A stretch of 12,904 nt of DNA from UBA1138 sp036338615 (GCA_036338615.1 JAYZBT010000324.1:1-12904); one strand, 5' to 3'; counted from the first letter of the stretch, positions 1 through 7,666 are shown. The notes: generated by a model from the letters alone, not told the origin. A program made the numbers and translations.

Positions 1-341
1 CGCAGCCACCGTTCCTGCTGCTCTTCCGTTCCCTGCGTGGTCAGGACCTCGATGTTGCCCGCGTCCGGGGCGTGACAATTGAAGATGAAGAGTCCGTGGG
101 GGCTGCGGCCGAGCACTTCGCTGACCTGGCCGAATTCCCACAGGGAAAGGCCGAGGCCGCCCCACTCCTTGCTGACCGCCGGCGTCCAGAGCCCGAGATC
201 GCGAACCTTCTGCCGTTTCTCTTCGAGCATGGGCAGCATGGAGTAGAAGTCCTCGCGCCCGCCCTGGCTCTCGACGGGATAGACGTCGGTCTCCATGAAG
301 GCGCGGACACGTTCGACGATTCCTGCAATCCTGTCAGACAT
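1..341 (-). CDS. Acyl-CoA dehydrogenase, ACAD10/11-like, N-terminal part (cut by window edge)
   Basis: Only the first 113 codons are present; the gene runs off the left edge. Translation from the ATG at 341 gives the all-alpha N-terminal domain of a flavin-dependent acyl-CoA dehydrogenase. It has the PxxxxEWGGLG-type segment (residues 54-64) and FNCHAPDAGN (residues 87-96), followed by an EVL...EEQQERWL stretch. The FNCxAPDxGNxEVL block is, from memory of the family, typical of ACAD10/ACAD11-type dehydrogenases rather than ordinary short- or medium-chain enzymes. Human ACAD10/11 and bacterial LvaC act on 4-hydroxyacyl-CoA substrates through a phosphorylated intermediate. Whether this protein does so is inference. 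The catalytic glutamate and FAD-binding C-terminal half lie outside the window. The start overlaps the stop of the upstream histidine phosphatase by 8 bases, and a GGAG lies about 10 bases before the ATG, so translation is probably coupled. The family is confident; the subfamily is moderately so. Confidence 0.85.
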   Translation of the reverse strand, partial: MSDRIAGIVERVRAFMETDVYPVESQGGREDFYSMLPMLEEKRQKVRDLGLWTPAVSKEWGGLGLSLWEFGQVSEVLGRSPHGLFIFNCHAPDAGNIEVLTTQGTEEQQERWL

Positions 342-1089
342 ACGTAACAAGCTCCACTGAGCTGAAGCGCGGCTGCGCGTTGAAAGACTTGAGCGACAAA
401 CGGTCCTCGCGGAAGACGAGCTCGGTCACGGTGGTATTCTGTACGGCCCAAGCCAACTCTATGGCCTGCTCGTCATCTAGGCCAAGCACGCGCGCGACGA
501 TGGAGCCGATCGGTCCGCCGGACGTGAATACTGCGATCGTGGCGCTGCCACTGGCTTCTTCGAGGATGCGCCCCACACCACGCTGGACGCGAGCGCGAAA
601 GGCCTGCCAACTCTCGACAGCGCCGAGGCCCGCGCTCGGATCCCCGCCCCAATCGGAGGTCAGCTCAGCTCGCGCCCAACTGCGCGTGATCTCGCGAAAC
701 GCCGAGAAATATGCGCGCGCGCGGGTTCTGCTGTCGGCGCCAGGCGCCTGGATCTGCTTGTGCGCGTCTTCGTACTGCGGGCGGGAGAGCATGATCTCCA
801 CCACGCTCGCCCCGCTGTGCTCTTGAAGCTCCTGGACCGTCGACGGGTTCGGCCACGGTAGACCGCCACGCGAATACGCCGACGCCACGCCGTCGGCAGT
901 CTGCTCATGACGTCGCGCCGGTCCCACGAAGACACGATCGAACATCACTCTGGACCGAACGAGCTCCTCACCCAGAGCGTCGGCCTGCGTCAGCCCCAAA
1001 GCCGACAGCTGATCGTAGTTCTCGAAGGCCTCGGCGGGATCCGCCGAGAACGTCGCTTGCGCGTGGCGCACCAGGATAATCCGGCTCAT
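334..1089 (-). CDS. Histidine phosphatase-fold protein, second catalytic His apparently missing
   Basis: This 251-residue protein opens with the phosphoglycerate-mutase/histidine-phosphatase signature ILVRHAQ (R8, H9 as the expected phospho-acceptor). It also shows a GPARRHEQTA segment equivalent to the SPLxRxxQTA helix, an LQEHSG region that could supply the acid, and ESWQAFRARV, a common pre-C-terminal motif. The second catalytic histidine normally sits in a VSHGG-like strand, but here the strand reads VFTSGGPIG with S190 in its place. It is therefore either a divergent phosphatase or a non-classical one. The reading frame stays open upstream to 1272, but that part lies over the solute-binding protein gene, so the ATG at 1089 is chosen; MSRIILVRHA is a natural N-terminus. 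No clear ribosome binding site is visible in the 22-base gap before it. It overlaps the following acyl-CoA dehydrogenase by 8 bases. Its substrate is unknown; a phosphorylated acyl-CoA or acid intermediate is a context-based guess. Confidence 0.85.
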   Translation of the reverse strand: MSRIILVRHAQATFSADPAEAFENYDQLSALGLTQADALGEELVRSRVMFDRVFVGPARRHEQTADGVASAYSRGGLPWPNPSTVQELQEHSGASVVEIMLSRPQYEDAHKQIQAPGADSRTRARAYFSAFREITRSWARAELTSDWGGDPSAGLGAVESWQAFRARVQRGVGRILEEASGSATIAVFTSGGPIGSIVARVLGLDDEQAIELAWAVQNTTVTELVFREDRLSLKSFNAQPRFSSVELVTYV

Positions 1090-1111
1090 GAGACGAGCGT
1101 GTCGCGGGTCG

Positions 1112-2368
1112 CTATTCCGAGCCCTCCAGGCGGCGGATCGCCTCTTCGATGTCGATGTCGGACTCGATCCAGTCGGTGAACCGCTCAGGGGTCCCGTCCG
1201 CGAGCGTGCGCACCAGAAATGTGGCTCTGGTTCCCTGACGCCTCGTGGGCGTGTACGTGAGAGGAGCACCAACTCCCTGGAACCCGTCGAACGTTTCCAG
1301 GGCCCCGACGAGTGATTCGGTCGTCAGGTCGCGACCCGCGCGCCTGAGGCCTTCGACCAGTGGTTCCGCGTACCGGAATCCGGACAGGAAGAATTCGCTG
1401 GCTCGTTCGTCGGGAGCGATGCGCGCGCTCGCCTGTCGGTACTTCTCCATGAGCGGGCTCTCAGAATTGTACAACTCGCCGATCGCGGCGAAGATGACGC
1501 CCGCCCACGCGCCTTCAGTCAACTCGTACAGGTTCACCACGTCCGCGAGCCCCGAGCTCGCGAGCCACTGGGTCTCGTACCCGAGCCGTCCAACTGCGCC
1601 GACGATGATCGTTGCGTGTCTGGGCCCAAGCCACATGATGACGGCTTCGGCTCCGGACTCGCGAAGCCTCACTGCGTGCGAGCTCAAATCGGTGTCCGTA
1701 CCCTCGACCGAAGCAGACTCGATCACACCGAGCCCGTGTCTTTCGAGCGCCAGCTGGGCGCCGATCAGCCCGCTTTGGCCGAAGTCGTCATTCTGGTAGA
1801 TCACCGCGATCTTGGTGAGGCCCAGGTCGTTCACGACGTGGTCGACCAGGACCGCGGCTTCGTCGAAGTATGGCGTGTATTGGGCGAAGACGAGCTCCTT
1901 CGTCGGCCACGCCCAATGCGTGGCTCCGGTCGCGGGCGAGACCAGCGCCACCTCGTTCTCGATCAGGTAGTCCATCACCGCGCGTGTCGTTGCCGTTCCC
2001 ACGCCCGCGACTACGGCGAAGACCCGGTCTCGCTCGACCATCTCCCGGACCACCGCCACGGTGCGCGAAGGGTTGTACGCGTCGTCGCGGAGGATGAACC
2101 GGATCTTTCTCCCATGAATGCCGCCCTCTTCGTTGATCAGGTCGAAGTAGGCGGCCGCGCCCCTTCCGACCGAGCCCCACAGGGCGTACGGCCCTGTCTG
2201 CGGGCCCCAGCCGCCGATGACGATCTCGTCGTCCGTGACGCCCCGGACTCCTCCTTCATCGATCGGGTCGGCACATGCGCTCGCGAAAACGAGCATGAGC
2301 GACAGCAGTGCCGCCCGTCTGGCGAGCCGAAGCCCGTTGCTCCACATCCGATTCCGCGTCGGCGTCAC
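1112..2368 (-). CDS. HAAT-family ABC transporter solute-binding lipoprotein (LivJ/LivK type)
   Basis: This 418-residue type I periplasmic-binding protein (Peripla_BP_6 family) captures the substrate outside the membrane and delivers it to LivHM. The N-terminus has positive residues, a hydrophobic run (about residues 19-30) and ASAC with Cys32, which looks like a lipobox with Ala rather than Leu at -3. Maturation to a lipid-anchored protein is likely. Residues 45-75 (DDEIVIGGWGPQTGPYA, then RGAAAYFDLINEEGGIHG) are the classic opening of the family, followed by RKIRFILRDDAYNPSRTVAVV and an AVVAGVGTATTRA ligand-loop region. The start is the GTG at 2368, with AAGGA 8 bases upstream overlapping the stop of LivF; a second possible start is Met8. 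It is fifth in the importer set and precedes the histidine phosphatase by 22 bases. These proteins bind amino acids, aromatic acids, amides or dicarboxylates in different species, so the ligand cannot be named from sequence. Confidence 0.93.
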   Translation of the reverse strand: MTPTRNRMWSNGLRLARRAALLSLMLVFASACADPIDEGGVRGVTDDEIVIGGWGPQTGPYALWGSVGRGAAAYFDLINEEGGIHGRKIRFILRDDAYNPSRTVAVVREMVERDRVFAVVAGVGTATTRAVMDYLIENEVALVSPATGATHWAWPTKELVFAQYTPYFDEAAVLVDHVVNDLGLTKIAVIYQNDDFGQSGLIGAQLALERHGLGVIESASVEGTDTDLSSHAVRLRESGAEAVIMWLGPRHATIIVGAVGRLGYETQWLASSGLADVVNLYELTEGAWAGVIFAAIGELYNSESPLMEKYRQASARIAPDERASEFFLSGFRYAEPLVEGLRRAGRDLTTESLVGALETFDGFQGVGAPLTYTPTRRQGTRATFLVRTLADGTPERFTDWIESDIDIEEAIRRLEGSE

Positions 2369-2376
2369 GTCGCGTT

Positions 2377-2381
2377 TCCTT
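2377..2381 (-). promoter_or_regulatory. Ribosome binding site of the solute-binding protein gene
   Basis: The minus strand reads AAGGA, 8 bases ahead of the GTG at 2368. It overlaps the TAA stop of the LivF gene (TAAAGGA). This supports the GTG start over the internal ATG seven codons later, and suggests that ribosomes finishing LivF can re-initiate here. Confidence 0.65.
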
Positions 2382-3133
2382 TATTGGGATGGCGAAGTCT
2401 TGGCCCCCATGTATAGCGCCTCCACCTCTTCATTGTCGATCAGCTCCGCGGCCGGGCCGGCGATGACGATGGCGCCGTTTTCGAGCACGAGCCCTTCGTC
2501 CGCGATCGAGAGCGCCATGCGGGCATTTTGCTCCACGAGCAGGACGGTGACGCCCTCGTCTCGAATCTGCGAGATGATGTCGAACACCTGTCGAACCAAG
2601 ATGGGAGCCAGACCCAGCGATGGCTCGTCCAGAAGGAGCAGCCGCGGGCCGTTCATGAGCGCGCGACCGATGGCGAGCATCTGTTGTTCGCCGCCGGAGA
2701 GCGTACCCGCCGGCTGCCGTGAGCGCTCGGCCAGTAGCGGGAAGAATTCGTAGACCCGCTCCCGCGTCTTTTGCGCCTCAGCGCGGTTGCGCCGTACGTA
2801 GCTTCCTACCGTCAGGTTGTCGCGCACGCTCAACTCGTTGAAGAGTCGGCGCCCTTCGGGCACATAGGAGATTCCCGAGCGCACGATCGCCTCCGTCGCC
2901 ACTCCGTCGATCCGGGCCCCGCGAAATGAAATCGTGCCCTTCTGGGGCTGGCGATCGAGCACGCCCAATACCGTACTCAGCAGTGTGCTCTTGCCGGCGC
3001 CGTTGTTTCCGAGGATCACCGTGATCGAGCCCTCTCGTACGCCGAAGGATACGCCGGTGAGCGCGCGCAGCGGGCCGTAGTACGTCTCGACGTCGGCGAG
3101 CTCGAGAAGCGGGGACGCGGAGTGACTATCCAT
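2381..3133 (-). CDS. livF: HAAT ABC transporter ATP-binding protein LivF
   Basis: One of the two ATPases that power the importer, 250 residues and normal for LivF. The Walker A motif GNNGAGKST is at residues 42-50, the signature LSGGEQQ begins at 145, and Walker B LLLLDEPS has the catalytic Glu170. The switch position is VEQNA (Gln202) instead of the usual His; Gln is normal for LivF proteins and differs from LivG. The SYVPEGRRLFNELSVRDNL segment around residues 89-107 is also characteristic of LivF. The ATG at 3133 overlaps the stop of livG by 8 bases, so the two ATPases are probably made in equal amounts through coupled translation. The livF assignment describes family position in the importer, not proof that leucine is transported. 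Confidence 0.95.
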   Translation of the reverse strand: MDSHSASPLLELADVETYYGPLRALTGVSFGVREGSITVILGNNGAGKSTLLSTVLGVLDRQPQKGTISFRGARIDGVATEAIVRSGISYVPEGRRLFNELSVRDNLTVGSYVRRNRAEAQKTRERVYEFFPLLAERSRQPAGTLSGGEQQMLAIGRALMNGPRLLLLDEPSLGLAPILVRQVFDIISQIRDEGVTVLLVEQNARMALSIADEGLVLENGAIVIAGPAAELIDNEEVEALYMGAKTSPSQ

Positions 3134-3896
3134 CGCCCAAATACGCCTTGATGACTTCTGGATGGCTCCGGACTTCTTCTGGGGCGCCGAGCGCGATCAC
3201 CTTGCCGAAGTTGAGGGCGAGCACGCGGTCGGCGAGGTCGATGGCGAGCTGCATGTGGTGCTCGATCAGGAGAATGGTCAGGCCGAGGTCGTCCCGCAGG
3301 CTGCGCAGTCGTTCGCCGATGTCGGCCCGCTCCTCGGGGCTCATTCCGGCGGACGGCTCGTCGACCAGCAATAGCTTCGGGTCCATCGCGAGTGCACGGC
3401 CCAGCTCGACCCGCTTCTGCGTTCCGTAGGGAAGCTCCTGAACGGGTCGATCCCGCACGGCCGTGAGATCGAGCGTTTCCATGACCTGCTCGACCCGGGC
3501 GCGGTTCTCGACCTCCTCGCGTGCGGCGCGCGTCGTGCGGCCCAGCATCCCCATGCCGCGCCAGAGGCCCGTGCGCATGTGCTGGTGACGGCCGAGCATG
3601 AGGTTGTCCACCGTGCTTTCGTTGGCGAACAGCTCGATGTTCTGGAACGTCCGGGCCAGACCGCGCCGTGCGATTCGGTGAGACTTCAGCCCCGAGATCT
3701 GCTCGCCCTCGAAGTGGACCGTGCCGGCCGTCGGCTTATAGATGCCGTTGATGCAATTGAACGCGGTGGACTTGCCGGAGCCGTTGGGGCCGATCACGGA
3801 AAAAATCGAGCCTTTCTCGACCTCGAAGGATACGTCGTCGAGCGCGGTCAAGCCTCCGAATCGTTTGCTGAGGCTACGCACCGAGAAGAACGACAT
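3126..3896 (-). CDS. livG: HAAT ABC transporter ATP-binding protein LivG
   Basis: The second ATPase of the importer, 256 residues. Walker A GPNGSGKST lies at residues 36-44, the LivG-type signature LPYGTQKRVELGRAL begins at 155 (replacing the usual LSGGQ), Walker B LLLVDEPSAGM contains Glu180, and the switch histidine is in LIEHHM. The GLARTFQNIELF segment near residue 80 and the long insert between the Q-loop and the signature are normal for LivG. The start at 3896 is supported by GGAAGG at 3905-3910, 8 bases upstream. The gap to livH is only 3 bases, so this ribosome binding site lies inside the end of livH. It pairs with LivF as a heterodimeric motor under the LivH/LivM membrane pair. Confidence 0.95.
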   Translation of the reverse strand: MSFFSVRSLSKRFGGLTALDDVSFEVEKGSIFSVIGPNGSGKSTAFNCINGIYKPTAGTVHFEGEQISGLKSHRIARRGLARTFQNIELFANESTVDNLMLGRHQHMRTGLWRGMGMLGRTTRAAREEVENRARVEQVMETLDLTAVRDRPVQELPYGTQKRVELGRALAMDPKLLLVDEPSAGMSPEERADIGERLRSLRDDLGLTILLIEHHMQLAIDLADRVLALNFGKVIALGAPEEVRSHPEVIKAYLGDG

Positions 3897-3899
3897 CGT

Positions 3900-4772
3900 C
3901 TAGACCTTCCGCGGCGGCTGTCGACCGAACAGCCCGACCGGCCTGAACCACAAGACGATCACGATGATCAGGAACGCCACTGCCGACTTGAACTCTACCG
4001 AGACATAGGCCCCGAACAGGTTTTCCACGACGCCCAGAAGATAGCCACCGAGCACGGCGCCGACGGGGGTGTTCATGCCACCCAGCACCGCGCCCGCGAA
4101 GCCCTTGAGAAGGGGATCCCACATCAGCGTCGGGTCGAGCGTGATGAGCGGCGCCGTAAGCAACGCGGCGACCAACCCGATCACGGAACTGATGCCGAAC
4201 GTGAGTGCCACGACGGCGCGCACGGGCACACCGTTGATTCGTGCCGCCATCGGGTCCTGCTGCGTCGCTTGCATCGCGACGCCGAGCTTGGTGAAGCGGA
4301 AGAAAGCGAAGACCGCGGCCATGAGAACGAGCGCGATGGAGATCGTCGCGAGGCTCAAGGTGCTCACCGTGATATCGCCGAAGCGGACGACTTCGCTGGC
4401 CGACACGGGGAAGGGGAACTGCCTCTGGTCCGCGCCCCACCTCCATCCCGCCAGCCCGAACAGCGCCAGCTGGAAGCCGAGCGTCATGATGATCAGGTTG
4501 AGATGCGTCGGGTTCTTCGTACGTCGTAAGAAGAGGCCCTCGAATCCGACGCCGAGCAGGAACGCGAACACGATCGCCGCGCCGAACGCCACGACGAAGC
4601 CTACGTTGTAGTCGACGATCAGCACGTAGGCGACGAACGCAGAGAACATCGCCATCTCACCCTGGGCGAAGTTGGGAACCTCGGTGGTCTTGTAGGTGAT
4701 GACGAGCGCCAACGCCACCAGCGCGTAGATGCTCCCCGAGGATAGTCCGCTCGCGACGATCTGAAGCAGCAT
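3900..4772 (-). CDS. livH: HAAT ABC transporter permease LivH
   Basis: A 290-residue inner-membrane subunit that forms half of the transport channel. The N-terminus (SGLSSGSIYALVALALVITY, then NFAQGEMAM by residue 41) is diagnostic of LivH. Several further hydrophobic segments follow. The cytoplasmic coupling loop (about 173-190, AMQATQQDPMAARINGV) is where the ATPases dock. The tail carries KGFAGAVLGGMNTPVGAVLGGYLLG and ends in WFRPVGLFGR, both family hallmarks. The ATG at 4772 lies 3 bases after the livM stop; an AGGAG inside the end of livM, about 11 bases upstream, can serve as its ribosome binding site. The length is normal and there is no sign of damage. Confidence 0.95.
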   Translation of the reverse strand: MLLQIVASGLSSGSIYALVALALVITYKTTEVPNFAQGEMAMFSAFVAYVLIVDYNVGFVVAFGAAIVFAFLLGVGFEGLFLRRTKNPTHLNLIIMTLGFQLALFGLAGWRWGADQRQFPFPVSASEVVRFGDITVSTLSLATISIALVLMAAVFAFFRFTKLGVAMQATQQDPMAARINGVPVRAVVALTFGISSVIGLVAALLTAPLITLDPTLMWDPLLKGFAGAVLGGMNTPVGAVLGGYLLGVVENLFGAYVSVEFKSAVAFLIIVIVLWFRPVGLFGRQPPRKV

Positions 4773-4775
4773 GCC

Positions 4776-5864
4776 TCAACCGGCTCCTGTCGCGGTGCCG
4801 CCTGATGCGCTGCGCCGCCTCAACCATCGCAGAGCGTCTTCGACACGAAGCCAAACACCATATAGGCCTCGCGGCTCGAACATGATCGTCAGCATGATCA
4901 TGAGTCCGGTGAGGACCCAGCCCACGTTGGGGAGCCCACTGGGGGACATGAACGCGTCAGAGAAGTTCTGCAGCGCGGGGCCCAGGACCGGGATCTCCTG
5001 CACCGCGTCCATCCGGAGGTTGACGTATCCCATCACCAAGCTGCCCAACACCGCTCCCGTGATGGAGCCCAGCCCGCCGAAGACCACCATCGCCAGGAAC
5101 ATCAGCGAGAGCGTGAAGGAAAAGACGCCGGGGCTGATGAAGCCGTTCATGAGTGAGAGCAGGCTGCCGGCGATGCCCGCGAAGGCGGCGCTCACCGTGA
5201 AACTGAGCGTCTTGTAGTAGGCCACGTCGACACCCATGGTCTCGGCGGCGATGGGGCTGTCGCGGATTGCACGAAATGCGCGCCCCACCCGGGTGACACC
5301 GAGGTTGCGGGCGGCGACGGCCAACACCACGGTGATTCCCACGATCAGGAAGTAGTGGCTGATGTCACCGGAAAGCGGCAGGGGCCCGAGGGACGCCTCC
5401 GGGACCACCAGTCCCATGTGGCCGCCGAACAACGAGCCATGTCCGATGATCAACGTCACCGCGAGTCCGAATCCCAGCGTCGCGATCGCCAGGTAGGGTC
5501 CGTCGAGCCGTAGCGCAGGGAGCCCGAGCAAGAAGCCGAAGAAGGCGGAAACCAGGGCCGCCGCGGGCAGCGCAATCAGGAACGGCGCACCCAATTCGGT
5601 CATGGCGAGAACGCTCGTATAAGCGCCTATGGCCATGAACCCCGCGTGGCCGAGCGAGACCTGCCCCGTATCGCCGACCAGAATGCTCATGCCCAGGCCC
5701 ACGATCACGAAGATGGCCATGTAGTTGAGCGTGAAGATGCGGTAGCCGGGCACGACGAAGGGAAGGACGGCAAGTACGGCGAGCAGCACAACCAGCTTTA
5801 CTACCGCGGCTTTCCCGGGGAGGAGTTGGACGTCCGCGTAGTGGTCCAACTCCCGTGACGTCAC
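4776..5864 (-). CDS. livM: HAAT ABC transporter permease LivM
   Basis: The second membrane subunit of the importer, 362 residues from the chosen start. It shows the LivM motif GQVSLGHAGFMAIGAY beginning near residue 67, the LGLPALRLDGPYLAIATLGF segment, a coupling loop with GRAFRAIRDSPIAAETMGV, the GGLGSITGAVLGSL segment, and the terminal FEPRGLYGVW. The frame stays open further upstream to an ATG at 5954, but that 30-residue extension is basic, unlike LivM, and lies over the end of the acyl-CoA dehydrogenase gene. The GTG at 5864 forms a four-base GTGA overlap with that gene's TGA, which argues for coupled translation and for this start. It follows a metabolic enzyme directly in the same operon, tying transport to acyl-CoA oxidation. 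The basic tail of about 25 residues (LRWLRRRSASGG) is longer than in many LivM proteins. Confidence 0.93.
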   Translation of the reverse strand: MTSRELDHYADVQLLPGKAAVVKLVVLLAVLAVLPFVVPGYRIFTLNYMAIFVIVGLGMSILVGDTGQVSLGHAGFMAIGAYTSVLAMTELGAPFLIALPAAALVSAFFGFLLGLPALRLDGPYLAIATLGFGLAVTLIIGHGSLFGGHMGLVVPEASLGPLPLSGDISHYFLIVGITVVLAVAARNLGVTRVGRAFRAIRDSPIAAETMGVDVAYYKTLSFTVSAAFAGIAGSLLSLMNGFISPGVFSFTLSLMFLAMVVFGGLGSITGAVLGSLVMGYVNLRMDAVQEIPVLGPALQNFSDAFMSPSGLPNVGWVLTGLMIMLTIMFEPRGLYGVWLRVEDALRWLRRRSASGGTATGAG

Positions 5865-7666
5865 GTCATCGATGCAGGGAGCCCCCCGAGATCCAAGACG
5901 GAGCGAGCCACGAAAGCGCGCGTCTCGATCAGTCCGGCCGGAAGCGGCAACCACTTCTCGATTTGCTCGAGGTCCGACCGCAGCTCCCTGAAAGAGGACA
6001 ACGCAGCCAGGATCTCGGTCGCTTCGCTACGGACTCGCTCGACCGAGCGCTCGAAACAGATTCGTGCCAGCGCCTCGGGCAGTTCCGTGCCCGTGGTGCC
6101 CGTCTGTTTGTGCTTCGCGACACGGAGGTAGGTGCTTTCCGCGCCGAAGATCTCGATCGCGACGTCGGCGAGGCTGGCCATGAACTGTTGGTTGTCCGCG
6201 TCGAACATGTACTCCCTCTCGACGCCGTCCGACACTGCCTTCACGAGGTAGAAGTAGATCTTCTTGAGGTTGCGAATCCCGAGGCCGATAGGTTCGAATC
6301 CCCAGTTCATAACCGTGGGGTCGTACAGGTCTATGGCATCGCTGGACGATTCAGCAGCAAGCGATTCGATCGCGCCGCCGAAATCAAGGCTGCCCTTCCA
6401 AGCCCGCCTCAGCATGGCCCTCTGCGCATAGAGCCGGCAGATCTCGTTCGTGCCTTCGTAGATGCGAGTGATGCGTGAGTCACGGTACATGCGCGCCGGG
6501 GCGTATTCTTCGCTGAAGCCGTATCCGCCGAAAACCTGGAGCGCCTCGTCGGCTAGCTCGTTGTACGCCTCGGACGTGAACACCTTGGCCATCGCGCACT
6601 CCGCCGAGAACTCGGTGAGCGTGTTGAGTTTGTCGTCCAGCGTGGGAGGTCCCTGGCCGTCGGTGTTCTCGAGCGCGTGATAGACCAGCCCGGAGGTTCG
6701 ATAGGCGACGGACTCCGCTGCATACGCGCGCGAAGCCATGTCGGCGAGCTTCCGCTGGATCAGACCGAAGTCTCCGATCGGCCGCCCAAACTGGTGTCGT
6801 TCGGCGGCGTACTGAGCGGCGACCTCCACGGCCTTTCTTGCCCCGGACGCGCTGTTGGTGGCGAGCTTGAGGCGGCCCACGTTGAGCGTGCAGAACGCAA
6901 CCTTGTGACCCTTGCCCAACTCGCCGAGCAGGTTTTCTGCGGGGACTCGCACGTCCTCGAGCGCGATCGCGTTGATCGAGGCGCCGTGCTGGCCTAGGAG
7001 CCGCTCGTCGGCACCGACCGTCAGGCCGGGGCTGTCACCGTCGACGATCAGCGTCGAGAAGTGCTTACCGTCGACTTTCACGAAGAGGATGAAGATGTCG
7101 GCCCAAGCCGCGTTCGTGATCCACTGCTTGCCCCCGTTGACCAGGTAGTGGCTGCCGTCCTCACTCAGCACCGCGCTGGTCGTGATGTTCATCGCGTCCG
7201 AACCGGTACCGGGCTCGGTGAGCGCGAACGCTGACAGCATCTCGCCGTTCATGCACGGCTCCAGGTATCGCTGGCGCTGATCCTCGGTGGCGAAGTTGAT
7301 GAGCGGCAGCATGCCGATGCCCTGATGACCGAAAATGAGCGACCCGAGGCTTCCCAGCTTCGCCCGGATCGAGCACATGCCGGTGACAGCCAGCACGTTC
7401 AGGTCCAGGCCGCCATACTCTTCGGGGACCTCGGCCATGAAGATCCCCAGCTCCGCGGCCTTCTTGAACAATTCCAGGCCGATTCCGCCCGAGCCCTTCT
7501 CGAGCTCTTCGATGTGCGGCGCCACCTCACGGTCCGCGAAATCCTGGAACGCTTGCATGATCATGCGCTCTTCGTCGCCCAGGTCCTCGGGGGTTACGAC
7601 TTCTTCGGGGTCGGTCTCGTGGATGAGGTAGCTGGCACCGAAGTGTCGTGTAGTAGTAGTCGTCAT
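5861..7666 (-). CDS. Acyl-CoA dehydrogenase, VLCAD-like with C-terminal extension
   Basis: A 601-residue FAD enzyme that would introduce the alpha-beta double bond into an acyl-CoA, passing electrons to an electron-transfer flavoprotein not encoded here. The first 420 residues are the standard fold: an N-terminal helical domain with VPEEYGGLDL, the FAD/substrate strand ALTEPGTGSDA (TEPGTGSDA at 150-158), GGKQWITNA, RHQFGRPIGDFGLIQ, FGGYGFSEEYAPARMYRDSRI, and IYEGTNEI with the expected catalytic base Glu404. The remaining ~180 residues form an extra helical domain like those of very-long-chain dehydrogenases and Bacillus FadE, where it helps membrane association or dimerisation. The N-terminus begins with five threonines. 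The ATG at 7666 has a GGGA just upstream. It is the first gene of the minus-strand operon and shares its stop with the GTG of livM. Chain-length preference cannot be read from sequence. Confidence 0.94.
   Translation of the reverse strand: MTTTTTRHFGASYLIHETDPEEVVTPEDLGDEERMIMQAFQDFADREVAPHIEELEKGSGGIGLELFKKAAELGIFMAEVPEEYGGLDLNVLAVTGMCSIRAKLGSLGSLIFGHQGIGMLPLINFATEDQRQRYLEPCMNGEMLSAFALTEPGTGSDAMNITTSAVLSEDGSHYLVNGGKQWITNAAWADIFILFVKVDGKHFSTLIVDGDSPGLTVGADERLLGQHGASINAIALEDVRVPAENLLGELGKGHKVAFCTLNVGRLKLATNSASGARKAVEVAAQYAAERHQFGRPIGDFGLIQRKLADMASRAYAAESVAYRTSGLVYHALENTDGQGPPTLDDKLNTLTEFSAECAMAKVFTSEAYNELADEALQVFGGYGFSEEYAPARMYRDSRITRIYEGTNEICRLYAQRAMLRRAWKGSLDFGGAIESLAAESSSDAIDLYDPTVMNWGFEPIGLGIRNLKKIYFYLVKAVSDGVEREYMFDADNQQFMASLADVAIEIFGAESTYLRVAKHKQTGTTGTELPEALARICFERSVERVRSEATEILAALSSFRELRSDLEQIEKWLPLPAGLIETRAFVARSVLDLGGLPASMT

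Noticed and set aside
1090..1272. 61-residue N-terminal extension of the histidine phosphatase
   Set aside because: It lies across the end of the solute-binding protein gene, and the RHA motif is at the expected distance from the ATG at 1089.
1616..2416. 266-residue plus-strand open frame opposite the solute-binding protein
   Set aside because: Shadow frame with biased Asp, Arg and His content and no motif; the opposite strand encodes a complete binding protein.
3579..4529. 316-residue plus-strand open frame opposite livG and livH
   Set aside because: Highly charged (Arg, Glu, His, Asp), as expected when hydrophobic transmembrane codons are read in antisense; there is no known family.
5865..5954. 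30-residue N-terminal extension of LivM
   Set aside because: It overlaps the conserved end of the dehydrogenase gene, is basic and unlike LivM, and the GTGA junction gives a better start at 5864.
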